A stretch of DNA of 64,000 nt from Trema orientale (Eukaryota > Streptophyta > Magnoliopsida > Rosales > Cannabaceae), in contig JXTC01000001.1 of NCBI GenBank assembly GCA_002914845.1, positions 4,347,452 through 4,411,451 on the forward strand, given 5' to 3'. Shown here piece by piece: positions 11,206 through 23,917 of the stretch. The translations under genes and the position numbers were made by a program. The notes below the pieces were generated by a model. That model was not told the DNA's origin, did not search any database, and was given only the letters and a program-made list of their open reading frames with translations. How positions within the stretch are numbered: the stretch's first letter is position 1; each line of letters opens with the position of its first letter.

Positions 11206-14200
11206 GAAGGAAACGGCGGGATTCGCGCCACGTGTCGAGTTAGTCCTGCCAGATTTTGTCACTGGCAGGTGACAGTTGTGTATATTCGAGCTGTCTCTGT
11301 GGAGGGGTTTTTGATATTTTGACGTATATTTACGTAAATATATTTTCTCGGAATATGAGAAAAAGGAAAAAGGAAAAAGATAAAAGACGAGAAAAACATA
11401 TTAATGTTGTTTATTACAACGTAGGTTTTGATTTGGTGCAGGTAGAGAGATTTTTTTTTTTTTTTTTTTTGAATGAGCAGGTAGAGAGATTTAAAAGCCC
11501 GTAGGATATTTAATTTAACTCCCAAAGAAAAAAAAAATATATTATATTTTTCTGGGTATATTCTGAAGTTTCTGATAAGAAAAAACAGTAACTAAAACAG
11601 TATTGAACCTTGGAGAAACAGTGAAACACTGTGGCCTTTGGGAAATGGGGATCGTATTCTGCGTTTATTTTTTCTTCAAAATTTGCCACATATATTGGAT
11701 TCATTGGTTGGTCTCTCCTTGGAAGGAAGGAAACAAAAAAAAAAAAGGAAAAGCCCTCGAATTTGCATTTTCTTATGCTGGATTTTGACGCTATCTGAAT
11801 TGGATTCTCAATAAAATTAAAGAAGACTCAACAGGGGAAAAAAAAGATAAATAAGATAAGATGAAGATAATATGAATGTTAATCAAGTGCGATGGACTAG
11901 CTAGTGGCCATGCAAGTTTTTGGCTATTAGTATTGATTCAATTCTTTGTGATCTTGACATAATTGGTTGAATTGATCATGAGATTGCAGGGTATGGTTGG
12001 GGTTTTTTTCGAACTTGAGCTTCTTTATAGGAGAAAAATTGCATCTGTTGTTTCTCTAAGTTCAAATTATATATATATATGCATGTGCGTATATACCAAC
12101 TCTACAAAGGAGTTACTATACTCACTATATATGTAGGATGCACATAAATAGAAGCATGATATATCAAATGTACGTAGCAAATTCAGAGCAAAAAAAATGT
12201 ATATAGCAAATGTACAAAAAGATGCCCAAAAAAAAAAAAAAGGAAAAGAAAAGTTCTTGAGATAAATTATTTTTTATTCTTTAGTATTGGAAAGAAATCT
12301 ACTACTCACCCCAAATGTTAGCCAACTTTTGGAGGTGGATCTATATTTATTTGCCACGTAATATGTTGCATAATATCAAAGTATGGTCTTTAACAAGTTT
12401 TTTCTACATAGGTTTTGAGTTCCCATTTCGATTCTTACTTTATATGGTAAACGAAATACTTTATTTTTATTTTAATCAGAGATCCGTCTATATTAAAGAC
12501 GACGACTGAGGTTCATCGAAGTTTCTATTGATATAAAATAAGTATTAACTTAATTAATGTGGTCGGCTTGATCATATAGTGAAACTTTAATTAATTATAG
12601 GTGCAAATAGCCATTAATAAATAAATAAATAGTGTCTCTGCAAGTTTTTCAGAATCAGCATCTTTGTGGGTTTAAGGTTGGATACTTGGATCAATGAATT
12701 TGTTGTCATGTATTAGGTCTTCCCTCCATTGTTTGTTTTTAGTTGAGATCTTTTCTTTATGTCATCAACAAGATCTTTTCGTCTGCCTTAAAATAATATT
12801 ATCAATACTCTTTTATTTGTTCATTTCCTTTTCCTTTTTAGAATTATTTTAATAAAAAAACAAAAATATAAGTTGAACCTTAAACCTCAAATATTAAAAA
12901 TGAGTATTGTTACAATTAAATTGATTGAGTTCCAAAAAAAGAAAAAGAAAAAGAAAAAGAAAAAAAGGTGGCAAACTGAAAAACATTTTATTAGTGAATA
13001 ACTATAGCTAAAAAAAAGCATTAGTAGTGTACCTTAGCTGTTATTTTTGGCTATAATTTAATCGGTATCATTAACTTTACCTATTACGTTGTGCTTGTGT
13101 CTATCGTCAGTGTTACTTTATTGTTGATCTAGTAATTTGTTTGAATTTATGTTTTTCGTTTTATTATAGGCAGTTACGTATGTACGCATACATTAATTAT
13201 AATACTTTTTCTTTTCCTTTAGAATATACGCAACCATAATTTGTTGGGAGTTGATGATAGATAGGTTGGTGACTACGAACCTACGAAGAGAGCTCCTTGT
13301 TCTGAAAATTTTACCTCTCCCTGTACAATAATTGGTTATTTGCATATGTATTCCTAGCTAAAGTTAGGTAAATAATCATTGTATGGCATAAAATTTCCAT
13401 GTCTACAATTAGGTTTCGCAACTGACCTACGTTAAAAAAGAAAAGGAAAAAAATAAATGGAATGTCGATTATTATTCAAGAGCATATAAAAAAAATTATT
13501 AATTGGTTCAATTGCTAAGCCGCCCAATTTCTTTAAATAAAAAAAATAAAAGATCGAAAAAGGAATAATTTGGTATTTTTCTTTGTGAGGGAAAATAATA
13601 ATTTGTTAGCTAGTAATTAAGAAAAATATCTTAATTATAAAAAGAGACGAAAACAATCATAATATAAATCCACTTATCAAGTCAAAAGAAACAAAAAAAA
13701 AACAAATTAAAAATCCATTCATGGCACCCAAATAGAATTATTGAAAAATTCTTTAATACAATACCAAAAATATTCCTATCATTTAAAAAAAAAAAAAAAG
13801 CTATTATAGTAAATGTTGCCGAAACATTTTTTTTTTGTTGTTGTTTTTGAAGGAAACAATTTTATTAATACTACGGTTACAATAGCAAATCTTATATAGT
13901 ATACAATAAGAATTACGAAATCGATTCATCAATATGAAGACAAAAAAACCTATTATAGTAAATGTGGAATATTCTTATATATTGTATGCTATACATAAAA
14001 CTCCATTCTATCAAGATGATTAGTATGAAATATATTTCACTCACGACAGCCCTTTATTAAACAAGGAGATACTTTGTTAGGGTATATTTGAAAAATAATG
14101 ATGATAAACTAGTTGTTACCTTGTATGTGTTGATTTTTATCAAATTTTGTCCCATAAACTTTTGAATATGTTCTACCTGTTTTTTTTTTTTTTAGGTAGA

Positions 14201-14459
14201 CTTTGTTTGATTTTGATAAAACCTGATATACTAAAAAAAATTATACATTATAAACATGTGTTTCGATATGAATACTGAATTATAATTATAATTATAACTC
14301 CATGTACTATAATTTCTCCTCATTTAGACTCTTTCCCATAAAATCACATTCACTCCCCAAATTTCCGTATCTTTTTTGACTTAGTTCACACTATGTTTTC
14401 ATTTAGCTAAATAAAAATTAAAATATTTAATCAAACAAAAATAAAATACTAGAAAATAA
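11206..14459. other. Intergenic, no gene recognised
   Basis: AT-rich. Possible poly(A) signals for the kinase transcript, such as AATAAA near 11810, lie in the first 600 bp. Homopolymer and GAAAAA tracts are frequent. No domain was seen in the short frames on either strand. Confidence 0.45.
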
Positions 14460-15360
14460 TATTGGCGACGTTCTCCTTTTAGAAAAACCAAAGGAGGACC
14501 CCGCAAACACCCGCCGCGTAAACAGTGTGGGGAATTTGACAATCCTGTGGGGACACGACCGAAGCATCCGACGGCTGAGATCATCTTTCTTACTCTAGCT
14601 CAAGTTTCATAATATTTTAATTCTTTTTTAAAAGGACTTTAAATCATTGGATAATAATAATTGAGTTGAAATCAAAGCCCAAAAGCCGGGTAAAGGCAAA
14701 TAAAGTAAAAATAAATTTAATAGAAAAGAAAGAGGTGAGCTTTTGCATAAGCCGAGGTTGTAATACTTTTTTTTCGTAGAGAGGATTTATCGCCTGTAAA
14801 CTGCACGCGCCATGTAAAGCGTGTACTACACGGACCAATGGGATGGCTTCTTCGAGTGGTGGGGAATCTCAAACAAAAGAAGTGGCTTTGACAACACATG
14901 GGCGTGTCCATGTGACCACCTGCCAACCAGGCAGCTCAAGCAGCTCACTTTAAGGCACTGTCCCCTTCCCTTGTCCAATCCCTACCCCACACTAACTCCA
15001 ACAAGGGGTACCCCACTAGATGTCTCCTCAACCCAATCACATCACTACACGTGGCTTGACACTCTGTTTGACACGTGCCAAACACCCTTTTGAAAAACCA
15101 AAAACATTATTGGGTCGTGACTTGTGCATATCATTAGGGGGAGACTAAGACTACTACAAGTAGTTATAAGAGGCTTTTGTTTTGAAATGATTTGAAGCCA
15201 AAAATGTGGTGAAGGGTAGCCTTGAAAATGAAAATGGTGATGATGATGGGAAAGAGGATGAAATGGACATAAAATTGAGTGAACAAGAATGAGAAAGAAG
15301 AAAAAGGAGAAAGGAAGTATGTGAATGGGGATGGGTTTGTAGGGGTAGTGTATCATTATG
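14460..15360. other. GC-richer island of unknown role
   Basis: Base composition is clearly more balanced than on either side. ACGT cores occur (ACACGTGG near 15050, ACACGTGC near 15071) and a TATA-like AGTTATAAGAG near 15160 lies on the plus strand, followed by A/G-rich sequence with short ATG frames only. It could be a promoter or a non-coding transcript, or the remains of a gene. No protein domain is recognisable. Confidence 0.3.
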
Positions 15361-17577
15361 TTTTGATTTGATTATAGGAATATGGATAGAAAGGGTGTGG
15401 TTTTGGTTGTCTTTCCCTAAAAGGGTAATAAGAAAGTAACTTCTTATGGGAAAAATTAACTTGAATTATATTATTCATGGGTAACTGTGATTTGGGTATG
15501 ACTTTCTTTGGGTGGGCAGTGAAGACTGTTTTTTCCAATAGAGACAAGTAAACTAGGATAACACACTCTAATTTAATAGTTTTGACTTTGGTAAAGAAGC
15601 ATAATAAGAGGATTTGTCAACATATTGTGCTCTTCTAAGTAATAAAATATGAAGAAATTTGTTGGGTTTAGAGCAAACATTGCTGTTTGTCCAGAAGAGA
15701 AGTAATTTTTTAATTAATTAATTAATTTATATTTAATTTTATAGTTTGTTTTTAATATTTTGGCAATGTGAAATTGCCAGTTGAGATTTGATTGTGTATA
15801 ACAAAATTGCCAGCTATACGAGTTTTTCTTCAAATGTGTCAGCATGGTTGCAACGTCTTAACCTAACATGTACTTAAATTATTGTACCAATTATGGGGAA
15901 ATGCCTAAAATTACCATATCATTGATTATGGTCGGTTTAGTTTTAACTAAATTACACGGTTTTTTGGAAATTTATTATTAAGGATAGTGATGCAAGTAAA
16001 GGTAATAAAATATTTATATTAGAAGCTTCATAATTGACTATCTTTCCCTTGTTACAAGGGATGATAAGTATTAGTTGGTGCTTGGGTCATTAGAATCGGT
16101 GAATAAAGAGGGAGTTTAATTATTTTACATCATGGTTGGTACAAAAATAAAAATATAAAGGCAGTATAGAGTTCTATTATAAGAAGGTTGTGGATTAGTT
16201 CAGATGGCATGACAAATCAAATATTAGAACTTACTATTGTATATACATATACATTCCTTTTTGTTATTTTCCTTTTGTAGTTGCTCAGTCAGTCATTCTA
16301 GTAATTTCTTTAATGCAAGTGAAAAACCCTCTATTTTTATTTTTTCGTGGTGGAATAATGAATTGGAAGGTTCTTTTAATAGTAGCTTGCTTGTTTTATT
16401 GTTAAATAATATAATAAATCGAAGAAAGCTAAACATAAATCATAATGATAAAAATATTGGTATCCAAATTCCATTGATATATCTCAAGAAATCTCATAAA
16501 ATTATATGCTTTCACACTTCTTGAGGAAAATAAACGAGGAAAATTACAATCACAACTATATGTCTTCTACCTTCCCAAAAAAAAAAAAGAAAAAGGAACT
16601 ACATGAATTGTGAAAAAACAACTTAAACATAAAAAACAGAAAAAGAACATAAAATTGTCCAAACTCATTAACAAAAAATATAGGACACACAGTGACACGC
16701 ACATATATATTAGCGCTTGTTCAAACTTGCTTTATAGAGTTTAGACGTTACTTTTTCAAGTTATACTAAAGCGAGTTTAAAAATATTTTTTTTAATATAA
16801 ATACAATATATAAAAAATTATGGAGATTAAAAAAAAAAAGGTTCTATTACTACTACTGCGAGTTTATAAATTCTGATTTGTATTAAAATTTCAAATTTGG
16901 TTAAATTTTTATATCATTCGATTTTGATATTACTCGTTGTTGAAATGCCCGTTGTTGTTTAAAATAAATTAGTCTTATATATATATGTTGACTAATTAGA
17001 AATGAGTTTAGAATACCAGTGATGGAGAAGAAAATAGGGTAAAAAAAATAAAGAAAAGAAACTTTTATTTGAATATGGGCCCACAACTTAGACAAACAGT
17101 GGAGTGGATGCAAACTTTAGGGGTTAGGAGAAAACATACCTAACAGATTGTATAACAGAACACTGCTTGCAATTGGGCCCACCGCTTCAAATCTAGACCA
17201 TCAATTTCTCATCCAAAGGCCTCAACCTCGTCTCTCATGGAATGAGAGAAACAGAGGGACCCTATGTTAGACCCCTCCAAAACTTTATATAGAATATATA
17301 TCTATGTGCTAGGTAGGAGATGAGCAACAAACTCCATTTTTGTTGTTTGATAGTGATTAGAAACTCTAATGAATAGTTTCAAAAATTAAAATTATTGAGT
17401 TTTTCTGTACGAATTGGAACATACGGAGAAAAAATTTCATAAAATGAGAAAATTTATCGACGATCTGAAAAAAATACTAATGATCTAATTTATAACTTGA
17501 TTCCAATTTACATTGGAGTTGAAAACTGAAGAGTCCAAGTGTTTTTCTTTAAAAGATTTATTATTTTTATTTAGGGG
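15361..17577. other. Intergenic, no gene recognised
   Basis: Mostly AT-rich. A small block near 17150-17300 carries TGGGCCC and GGGCCCAC motifs (TCP/site-II type) and a TATA-like CTTTATATAGAA, followed by an 18-codon ATG frame at 17320. I do not claim a gene there. Confidence 0.35.
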
Positions 17578-17580
17578 ATG

Positions 17581-17740
17581 ACTACGGTAGGGGTGTCACT
17601 ACGTAGGGTCATGTCTTAATTATCGTTGGATGGGAATCTGTGGGGAATAACAGAAATCTGTGGAGAATCTATTTATATACAGATTCCCATCCAACGGTGA
17701 ATAGACATGGTCCTACGTAGGAGCGCCCCTATTATAGACG
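17581..17740. mobile_element. Hairpin foldback element, second copy
   Basis: Arms 17581-17640 and about 17680-17740 are reverse complements over most of their length; for example GTTGGATGGGAATCTG pairs with CAGATTCCCATCCAAC. The outer terminus CTACGGTAGGGGTG pairs with CGCCCCTATTATAG and resembles the terminus of the element at 7934-8052. The 39-bp spacer holds a repeated (G)GAATCTGTGG segment. Confidence 0.65.
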
Positions 17741-17939
17741 CGCCTTTTTATTTATTACTTTCTATAAATCAGAAAATAATAATGACAGAGGCTCACTTAT
17801 CATCATGTTCTCCTTATATTCTCGGGTGTACTCTGCGACTAGTTACACCATTCAAATTATGTCCATCTAATATGCTCAGCCAATTGAATTGGATGCCTTC
17901 AATTTTTCTCTCATGATGCGAGAAAAAACAGAAGCCTAT

Positions 17940-18425
17940 TCTGGATTTCACAATAATTCAACTGCGTAGACTTCATGAACAGAAATTCAAACCGTGACCT
18001 GAGGCAGCAGAACCCAAAGCAACGGTTCTCCCCACCCAAAACGTCAACGGACATGAATCCACGTGGCATATGCAGATAGGTGGAGGCAAAGACGAAAGGT
18101 CTCAGATCCTTTTACCCGTACGAATCGCCATCAAGTCAAATTGAAAGGATATGATGACGGTTCGCATCAGATTAGAGCCACAGCACCAGACACATGTGGG
18201 TCCCACCTCGTCGGTTCGGACCCCACATGACCCTCCACCTGGCCCCACTGCTCCTCAGCGACTGCCCCAGACGGCGTCGCACGTGCTTGTGTTCTTAATA
18301 TTAAAAACTAGAAAGAAATAAAATTAGAGTCTGAGTTGAGATGGGAACAAGAAACAGTGAAGGTCACGTGAGCAGAGCGTGCACCGTAACTTGTGCCTAG
18401 TGAGAGACTATGAGGCCTAGTCTTA
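17940..18425. other. GC-richer island with ACGT cores
   Basis: About 480 bp of mixed composition containing CCACGTGG near 18060, GCACGTGC near 18280 and TCACGTGA near 18364. It looks like plant promoter DNA, yet no gene follows before the gap at 19185. It may be an orphaned promoter or a remnant. Confidence 0.3.
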
Positions 18426-18794
18426 CGTGGCCTATACATTTTCTCTGTTTGATTCTGAAAAAGTAATTATGGTTTCTTAAATCAATTTGTCGAAAAACAT
18501 ATAAATAAAAGAAAAAAATAATTAGGCCTGTGACAAAGTAGCTACGGCCTATTGTGTTGGGGGTTTTCAGAAATTGATACACGTAATCAATGAGGCAACA
18601 GTTCTACTTTCCTAGTGAATATATATATTATGCTTTTCGAATTTTATTTTTATTTATTTATTTATTTATTTATTCATTATTTTTTGTTATCTGTATGGTC
18701 ACGTTTGTAAAACGGTATAGTTGAGCATGTATGTTTTGTTTGGCAATTGGTTTCGATTATTATCACTTTTTTCGGATGGTAGTAATTTGATTTT

Positions 18795-18848
18795 GAGTTT
18801 TCCATAACTTTGTTTCTGGGTGAGTTTTCCATAACTTTGTTTCTGGGT
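18795..18848. repeat. 27-bp perfect tandem duplication
   Basis: The unit GAGTTTTCCATAACTTTGTT.. occurs at 18795-18821 and again at 18822-18848 without mismatches. Confidence 0.9.
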
Positions 18849-18869
18849 TAATGGCACAAATAGGGAAAA

Positions 18870-19184
18870 AATTCATAAATACCCGTTTTTAAAACCATAT
18901 TTTCATAAATACCTATTTTTTATTTTTATTTCATAAATACCCGTTTTCATATATTTTTTTTGAAGAAATATAGATCACCACTATTTTACACATGAAATGT
19001 AGACCACAGAATATATTTCATGCATTAAATGTATACCGCGGTCCACATTTCATGTATAAAATTTATACTCAAAATCGGCACACATTTTAAAATGTGTACC
19101 ATTCATATTTTACACATGAAATGTGTACCTCATGGATAAAATTTACATTGTAAATGTGGACCACTCATATTTTTCATATGAAAT
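18870..19184. mobile_element. Foldback MITE, left part, cut by the gap
   Basis: Starts TTCATAAATACCCG and contains repeated AAATACC and ACATTTCATG/ACACATGAAATG motifs that match the complete element at 51668-52150. The right end is not seen because the sequence enters an N run inside the element. Confidence 0.55.
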
Positions 19185-19748
19185 NNNNNNNNNNNNNNNN
19201 NNNNNNNNNNNNNNNNNNNNNNNNNNNNNNNNNNNNNNNNNNNNNNNNNNNNNNNNNNNNNNNNNNNNNNNNNNNNNNNNNNNNNNNNNNNNNNNNNNNN
19301 NNNNNNNNNNNNNNNNNNNNNNNNNNNNNNNNNNNNNNNNNNNNNNNNNNNNNNNNNNNNNNNNNNNNNNNNNNNNNNNNNNNNNNNNNNNNNNNNNNNN
19401 NNNNNNNNNNNNNNNNNNNNNNNNNNNNNNNNNNNNNNNNNNNNNNNNNNNNNNNNNNNNNNNNNNNNNNNNNNNNNNNNNNNNNNNNNNNNNNNNNNNN
19501 NNNNNNNNNNNNNNNNNNNNNNNNNNNNNNNNNNNNNNNNNNNNNNNNNNNNNNNNNNNNNNNNNNNNNNNNNNNNNNNNNNNNNNNNNNNNNNNNNNNN
19601 NNNNNNNNNNNNNNNNNNNNNNNNNNNNNNNNNNNNNNNNNNNNNNNNNNNNNNNNNNNNNNNNNNNNNNNNNNNNNNNNNNNNNNNNNNNNNNNNNNNN
19701 NNNNNNNNNNNNNNNNNNNNNNNNNNNNNNNNNNNNNNNNNNNNNNNN
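19185..19748. other. Assembly gap (564 N)
   Basis: Unknown bases. Open frames that appear to run through it are artefacts. The left flank is a foldback element and the right flank may be retrotransposon leader. Confidence 0.99.
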
Positions 19749-20530
19749 TATATATATAAAAGTATCTGAATCTAATCCATCAAAATATCTCATTTTCATC
19801 TCTACAATCATTTTATTGTTAAAAATAAACAAAAAAGAACATGCAATATGTGAGATAAAAATGAGGTAATAGAAAAGTTTTATTTTATTTAAAAATATTT
19901 TGAAATTAAATTTCATTTTGATATAAAAATTAGTGACTCCTTGTGATCATGTTTTAGTTTCAAAATTTTTTGATCTCTTTTAAACGTATCATGCGATGTG
20001 AGTGTTATGTTAAGTTCAAATATAATTAAAATACACTGCTTTTCTAAGTTTTGGCACAAAAATCTCAAATTTTCTTATATATCTTTTTTAAAAAATGAAT
20101 TGAATAATAAAAATGCTTTACATCCTAGTAATATTTGAATTTAATTTAGCATTCACCTAGTATAGTATGAGTCTAAAGAAGGTCTAAAAAGTTTTTAAGA
20201 TTAAATCATGACACAAATGGATCACTAGTTTTTGTACAAAAATAAATTCTCTGTTTTTTATTTTTTTTAAGTTTTCAAATATTTTTGAATAAAATAAAAA
20301 TTTTCTATTATTTTATTTTTGTCTCATAAACTGCTTTAGATATTTTTGATAAGAGTCTTATCTGAGTAACACATGCTCTTCTTTTTGTTTATTTTTATAA
20401 TAAAGTGATTGTAGATATGAAAATGAGACACTTTGATTTTCTACTATATGCGAAAAATCTGAAAATAAAAAAATAAAAAATAAAATATAGAAGTAATCTA
20501 GAAAAGTAAGGTAATTAATAATAATAACAA
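19749..20530 (-). other. Probable untranslated leader of a Gypsy-type element
   Basis: Non-coding AT-rich sequence lying on the interior side of the primer-binding site at 20531-20550. In plant Gypsy elements a long leader precedes gag on this side. No gag or pol frame is visible before the gap, so the interior is deleted or lies in the gap. Confidence 0.35.
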
Positions 20531-22083
20531 GTTTCCCGGCAACGGCACCAAAAGTTGATTTATTGTTAATTTATTAAATATAATTTATTTTATAGAGAAA
20601 CTTAGCATAATGGTAAGAAGGAGTCTATCCCACAGAGAACTTGTATTATTCTCGAATTAACCTAAGATGTCCTAAACTACTACTAATTAAACATGAGTTT
20701 TAGAATTGTAAATAAAGTAAAGATTAATTAAACTATAACTAAATATAGTACAAAAGACAAATGAATTAAACTTAATAAACTAAACCTTGATTATGAACTA
20801 TTCTCCACTACTAGACGCAAGTTCCAATTAGCTATAGATTCTAATTATTAGCTATTTTTTAAAGCCATTAATCCTAGATAGTTTACAAATACATCACTAT
20901 CACGTCTCTCCTTATGTTATTTATTAATTAGATGAATGCCCTAGATAACTCTTTCCTATTAGATTATTCAAGCAAACACTCTAATACTAACCTAACAGAA
21001 GCATTAATTCTAGAGAGATTAATTAATCTTGATTTCAATCATACAAATGCAGATTACAACCTAGGCTATGTACTTCTCTATAACTAATATATCAAACAAT
21101 CACATCAATTATAGATTTGCTACCGAGTAGTTTAAATATGACGAACATCAATTCAAACTCTAGCTATAGAATCATGCATTAATAATTTAACCACGTATCT
21201 AAATAAATCAATACATAAATCACAAGGCAAATATAAACTGAAGGACATAATTACTTTGATGAATAGGATAGCTAATATATTAAAATCTGAAACAAGTATA
21301 CATCATGCCTAGAGCTTTGAAATAGCCCTTAACTAACTAGAAATCCTAGTCTTAACTAACTAGAAATCCTAGTCTAACATATTCATAGAGTCAAGTAAGT
21401 TAAACATCATGCTAAGTATTGAATTGAAAGGAAAAAGAAAAGAAATCTCCTGAGTTGAATCAATGGTGGCTAGTGAGATTTCCAACTGGATATCCTTCTC
21501 GTCTCTAAACACTCCAAATCTCTCTATCGTCTCGAAACGCTCCTAATCTTTCTAAGTTTTTCTGAGTATATTCGATTTTAATGCTACTATGATCTGACTT
21601 AAAGGCTCATATTTATATAGGAGCCGTCCTAGGAGGCTTATGGGCTTAAATTCGGGTGAAATTAGAGTCCAATTAGGTTTAAAGATCCAAAAACGCCGAC
21701 TTTTCGCTTCTCAGACGCCGTAACGCACGAGAATTGGCGCCTCGACATTGAGTTTTTACCCAAATCATTCTAGCCATCCAGAAGCTTGGCGCCATGGAGC
21801 ATGGGCTCTAGCACCACGGTGTTGATGCAATTTCTAATTTCTTCTCTTCTAGCATTCAGACTTCCAAAAACTTGAAGTCGCAGTTCCAAACCCCTGGAGC
21901 TCCTAGTATGCGTATTTCTTCACTCTTTTGCTCTGTTTTGACTCGTTCTAAATCCATTTTGCTTAATTTTCTCAAAATTCACCTAAAACACAAAAATAAA
22001 GTTAAGCAGCAGAAAATATCAAGAAAATCAACAAAACTATGTAAAGAACCGACATAAAACATAGACAAAATTGACACATATCA
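20531..22083 (-). mobile_element. Gypsy-type 5' LTR with primer-binding site
   Basis: The minus strand reads TGGTGCCGTTGCCGGGAAAC at 20550-20531. This is close to the TGGCGCCGTTGCCGGGGA primer site of plant Ty3/Gypsy elements such as the Athila group. It lies 5 nt from an LTR spanning 20556-22083 (1528 bp), which starts TGATATGTGTC and ends CA on the minus strand. The LTR holds a TATA box, CCTATATAAAT, near 21610-21622 on the minus strand. No matching second LTR is present in the window. Confidence 0.7.
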
Positions 22084-22435
22084 GTTCATTTTATTTCTTA
22101 TTCTTTAAAGTCATGGTGAAAATAGAGCATCATATCATATCGAAGCAGGTATAAAAGAGCGCAAGAAAGTGAGAAATATTTTTGAGAATTGCTAGAAAAA
22201 GAAACAAATGAGGCTAGAGATACTGAAAATTATTAATTAATATTATTATTGATTAGGATAATTGTTTAATCTTATCTATAGAAGTTTTACATGGCTTTAA
22301 ATTCTTTTGTTAGTTTTCTTGGTGAATTATAATTTATTATTTATTTATATATAAATAGTCTAGTTTTGAACATTCATTTATCAATCAAACTTTTCAAATT
22401 CTCTCTTTATTAAATTTCCCTAATCCTCTCTGAAT

Positions 22436-22467
<32 letters not shown>

Positions 22468-22515
22468 TCTTATTTTCTCTCGCTCGTATTTACATTAATT
22501 GGTATGAAAGCAGGT
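22084..22515 (+). mobile_element. Copia-type LTR remnant with primer-binding site
   Basis: On the plus strand a TATA-like TTTATATATAAATAG (about 22341) is followed by a leader with a long CT run (22438-22470) and an LTR end ..TTTACA at 22494. Five bases later comes TGGTATGAAAGCAGG at 22500-22514, a tRNA-iMet type primer site with two mismatches. The left part stops at the Gypsy LTR, suggesting the Gypsy element inserted into or beside it. Confidence 0.5.
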
Positions 22516-22740
22516 GACACGAACAAATTGATATCAGAACGAGATGTGGTGGTGGTGGCAGCGTGCAACGGAGGGGAGGGGTTGGGTAGCGGCTGTGATT
22601 GAGAAACTTGTGTTTTGATTGTTGTTGTGTTTTGTTTTTTTTGTTGTTGTTTTCTTTCTTCTTCTTCTTTTGTTTTTCCCTTTCACTTTCTATATTTTGA
22701 AACAGGAGATGTTCTAGGGTTTGTGTGAGAAACAATAACT

Positions 22741-22990
22741 TTTTTTTTTAAGTACAAAAATTTTTATTGAAAATACTAGATTTGGAAAAAAAAATTGATA
22801 GATTTATTTATCTATTTATTTTAGGCGAAAAAATGAATATATTATTACAAAAAAGTTAATGCTTTTCACAACTACAAAAAGTCTAATTGGAAGAGGATAT
22901 TCTTCTGACAAAATAAGTTTATCATCCACTCTTAAAGCGAACTTAGTTAAACCATGTGTCGTTTCTTTAGTTACATGACACATAATGACT
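22741..22990 (-). mobile_element. LINE remnant, end of the RNase H domain
   Basis: The minus-strand frame from about 22990 reads ..HVTKETTHGLTKFALRVDD.., matching the C-terminal AHxLAKFAL motif of plant non-LTR (or RNase-H-like) elements. It continues to a tail ending in AATAAAAATT and an A run at 22749-22741. It is 5'-truncated, as is usual for LINEs. Confidence 0.5.
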
Positions 22991-23480
22991 AACTAAAATT
23001 TCATGAAAAAGGATAATAAAATAAATGCATCCACAATAATTAAAACACTATAAATGAAAAATGCTATCAAGGAGAATATGCACTATTGTCGGTGTATTTG
23101 ACTCCAAAGAACGGAGATTTTTGGCCATATTCTTGGCCCACGAGAGAGATAATTCCGTAGATTGAAAACATCTCTGACCTTGGGAAAAGAGGATGCCAAA
23201 TTTCTTTGGAAAGGTGCCCACCATGACTTCATCTTAGGCAACTCAAATGATAACTCTAATGCCCACTATATAGATTTCTATGTATATTGTTGTCATTTAA
23301 TCTAAAGCCGACTCTCAAAAGAGGTGACCAAATAAGTTCCCTTATTCGTTTTCTTCCTATTTGCACTAAAACAAAATGAGAAAAAAGAACAAAAAAGAAG
23401 AAACTCTCTCAATAGAGATACAATTAATTTTCAAAATGGATAGACAATAACTCATACAATTGAGAGAGAAATATATTGTA
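22991..23480. other. Intergenic, nothing recognised
   Basis: Mixed AT-rich sequence without a recognisable domain. It may be further decayed retroelement sequence. Confidence 0.3.
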
Positions 23481-23567
23481 ATATTCTTACGGCAAATAAT
23501 ATATGTATATATATATATACATAAATATTCTTACGGCAAATAATATATGTATATATATATATATATA
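23481..23567. repeat. Tandem duplication of a 40-bp TA-rich unit
   Basis: ATATTCTTACGGCAAATAAT followed by a TATG(TA)n tract occurs at 23481 and again at 23525. The copies differ mainly in the length of the TA run. Confidence 0.8.
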
Positions 23568-23598
23568 CATACATATAGATCAAGAGCGAGTACAATAG

Positions 23599-23754
23599 AA
23601 TTTTTTTTTAAAATTCCTTTCTTTATATATCGATAAAAAAAAAATCAATACTGATTGTTAGATGTATATATATAATTTTTTTCTAAACTCCTTTCTTTAT
23701 ATAACGATAAAAAAATCAATATTGATTGTTACGTGTGTGTGTGTATATATATAG
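23599..23754. repeat. Imperfect tandem duplication of about 75 bp
   Basis: Both copies run from a T-rich start through CTTTCTTTATAT.CGATAAAA to AATCAATA.TGATTGTTA. Confidence 0.75.
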
Positions 23755-23917
23755 GTTGCAAATCCAATAAGTATTTGTTTTTTTCACTTATTCATAGATT
23801 TTTTTAAACCATTAGATCATTATATAATAGCTATCATAATTTACTTAGTTGGAAAAAAATAAAAATAAAAATCTATTATTTAATATTTTTTTCTCTTTCT
23901 TAACTTTTTATCATGAA

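Noticed and set aside
9791..11262. Several antisense frames opposite the PINOID exons
   Set aside because: Shadows caused by high GC in the kinase coding sequence; no domain and no splice support.
19123..19916. Long open frames on both strands across 19123-19916
   Set aside because: They run through the N gap; the X residues are unknown bases, not coding evidence.
22438..22470. CT-rich run considered as a gene promoter leader
   Set aside because: It is followed directly by an LTR end and a tRNA primer-binding site, so a retroelement leader explains it better.
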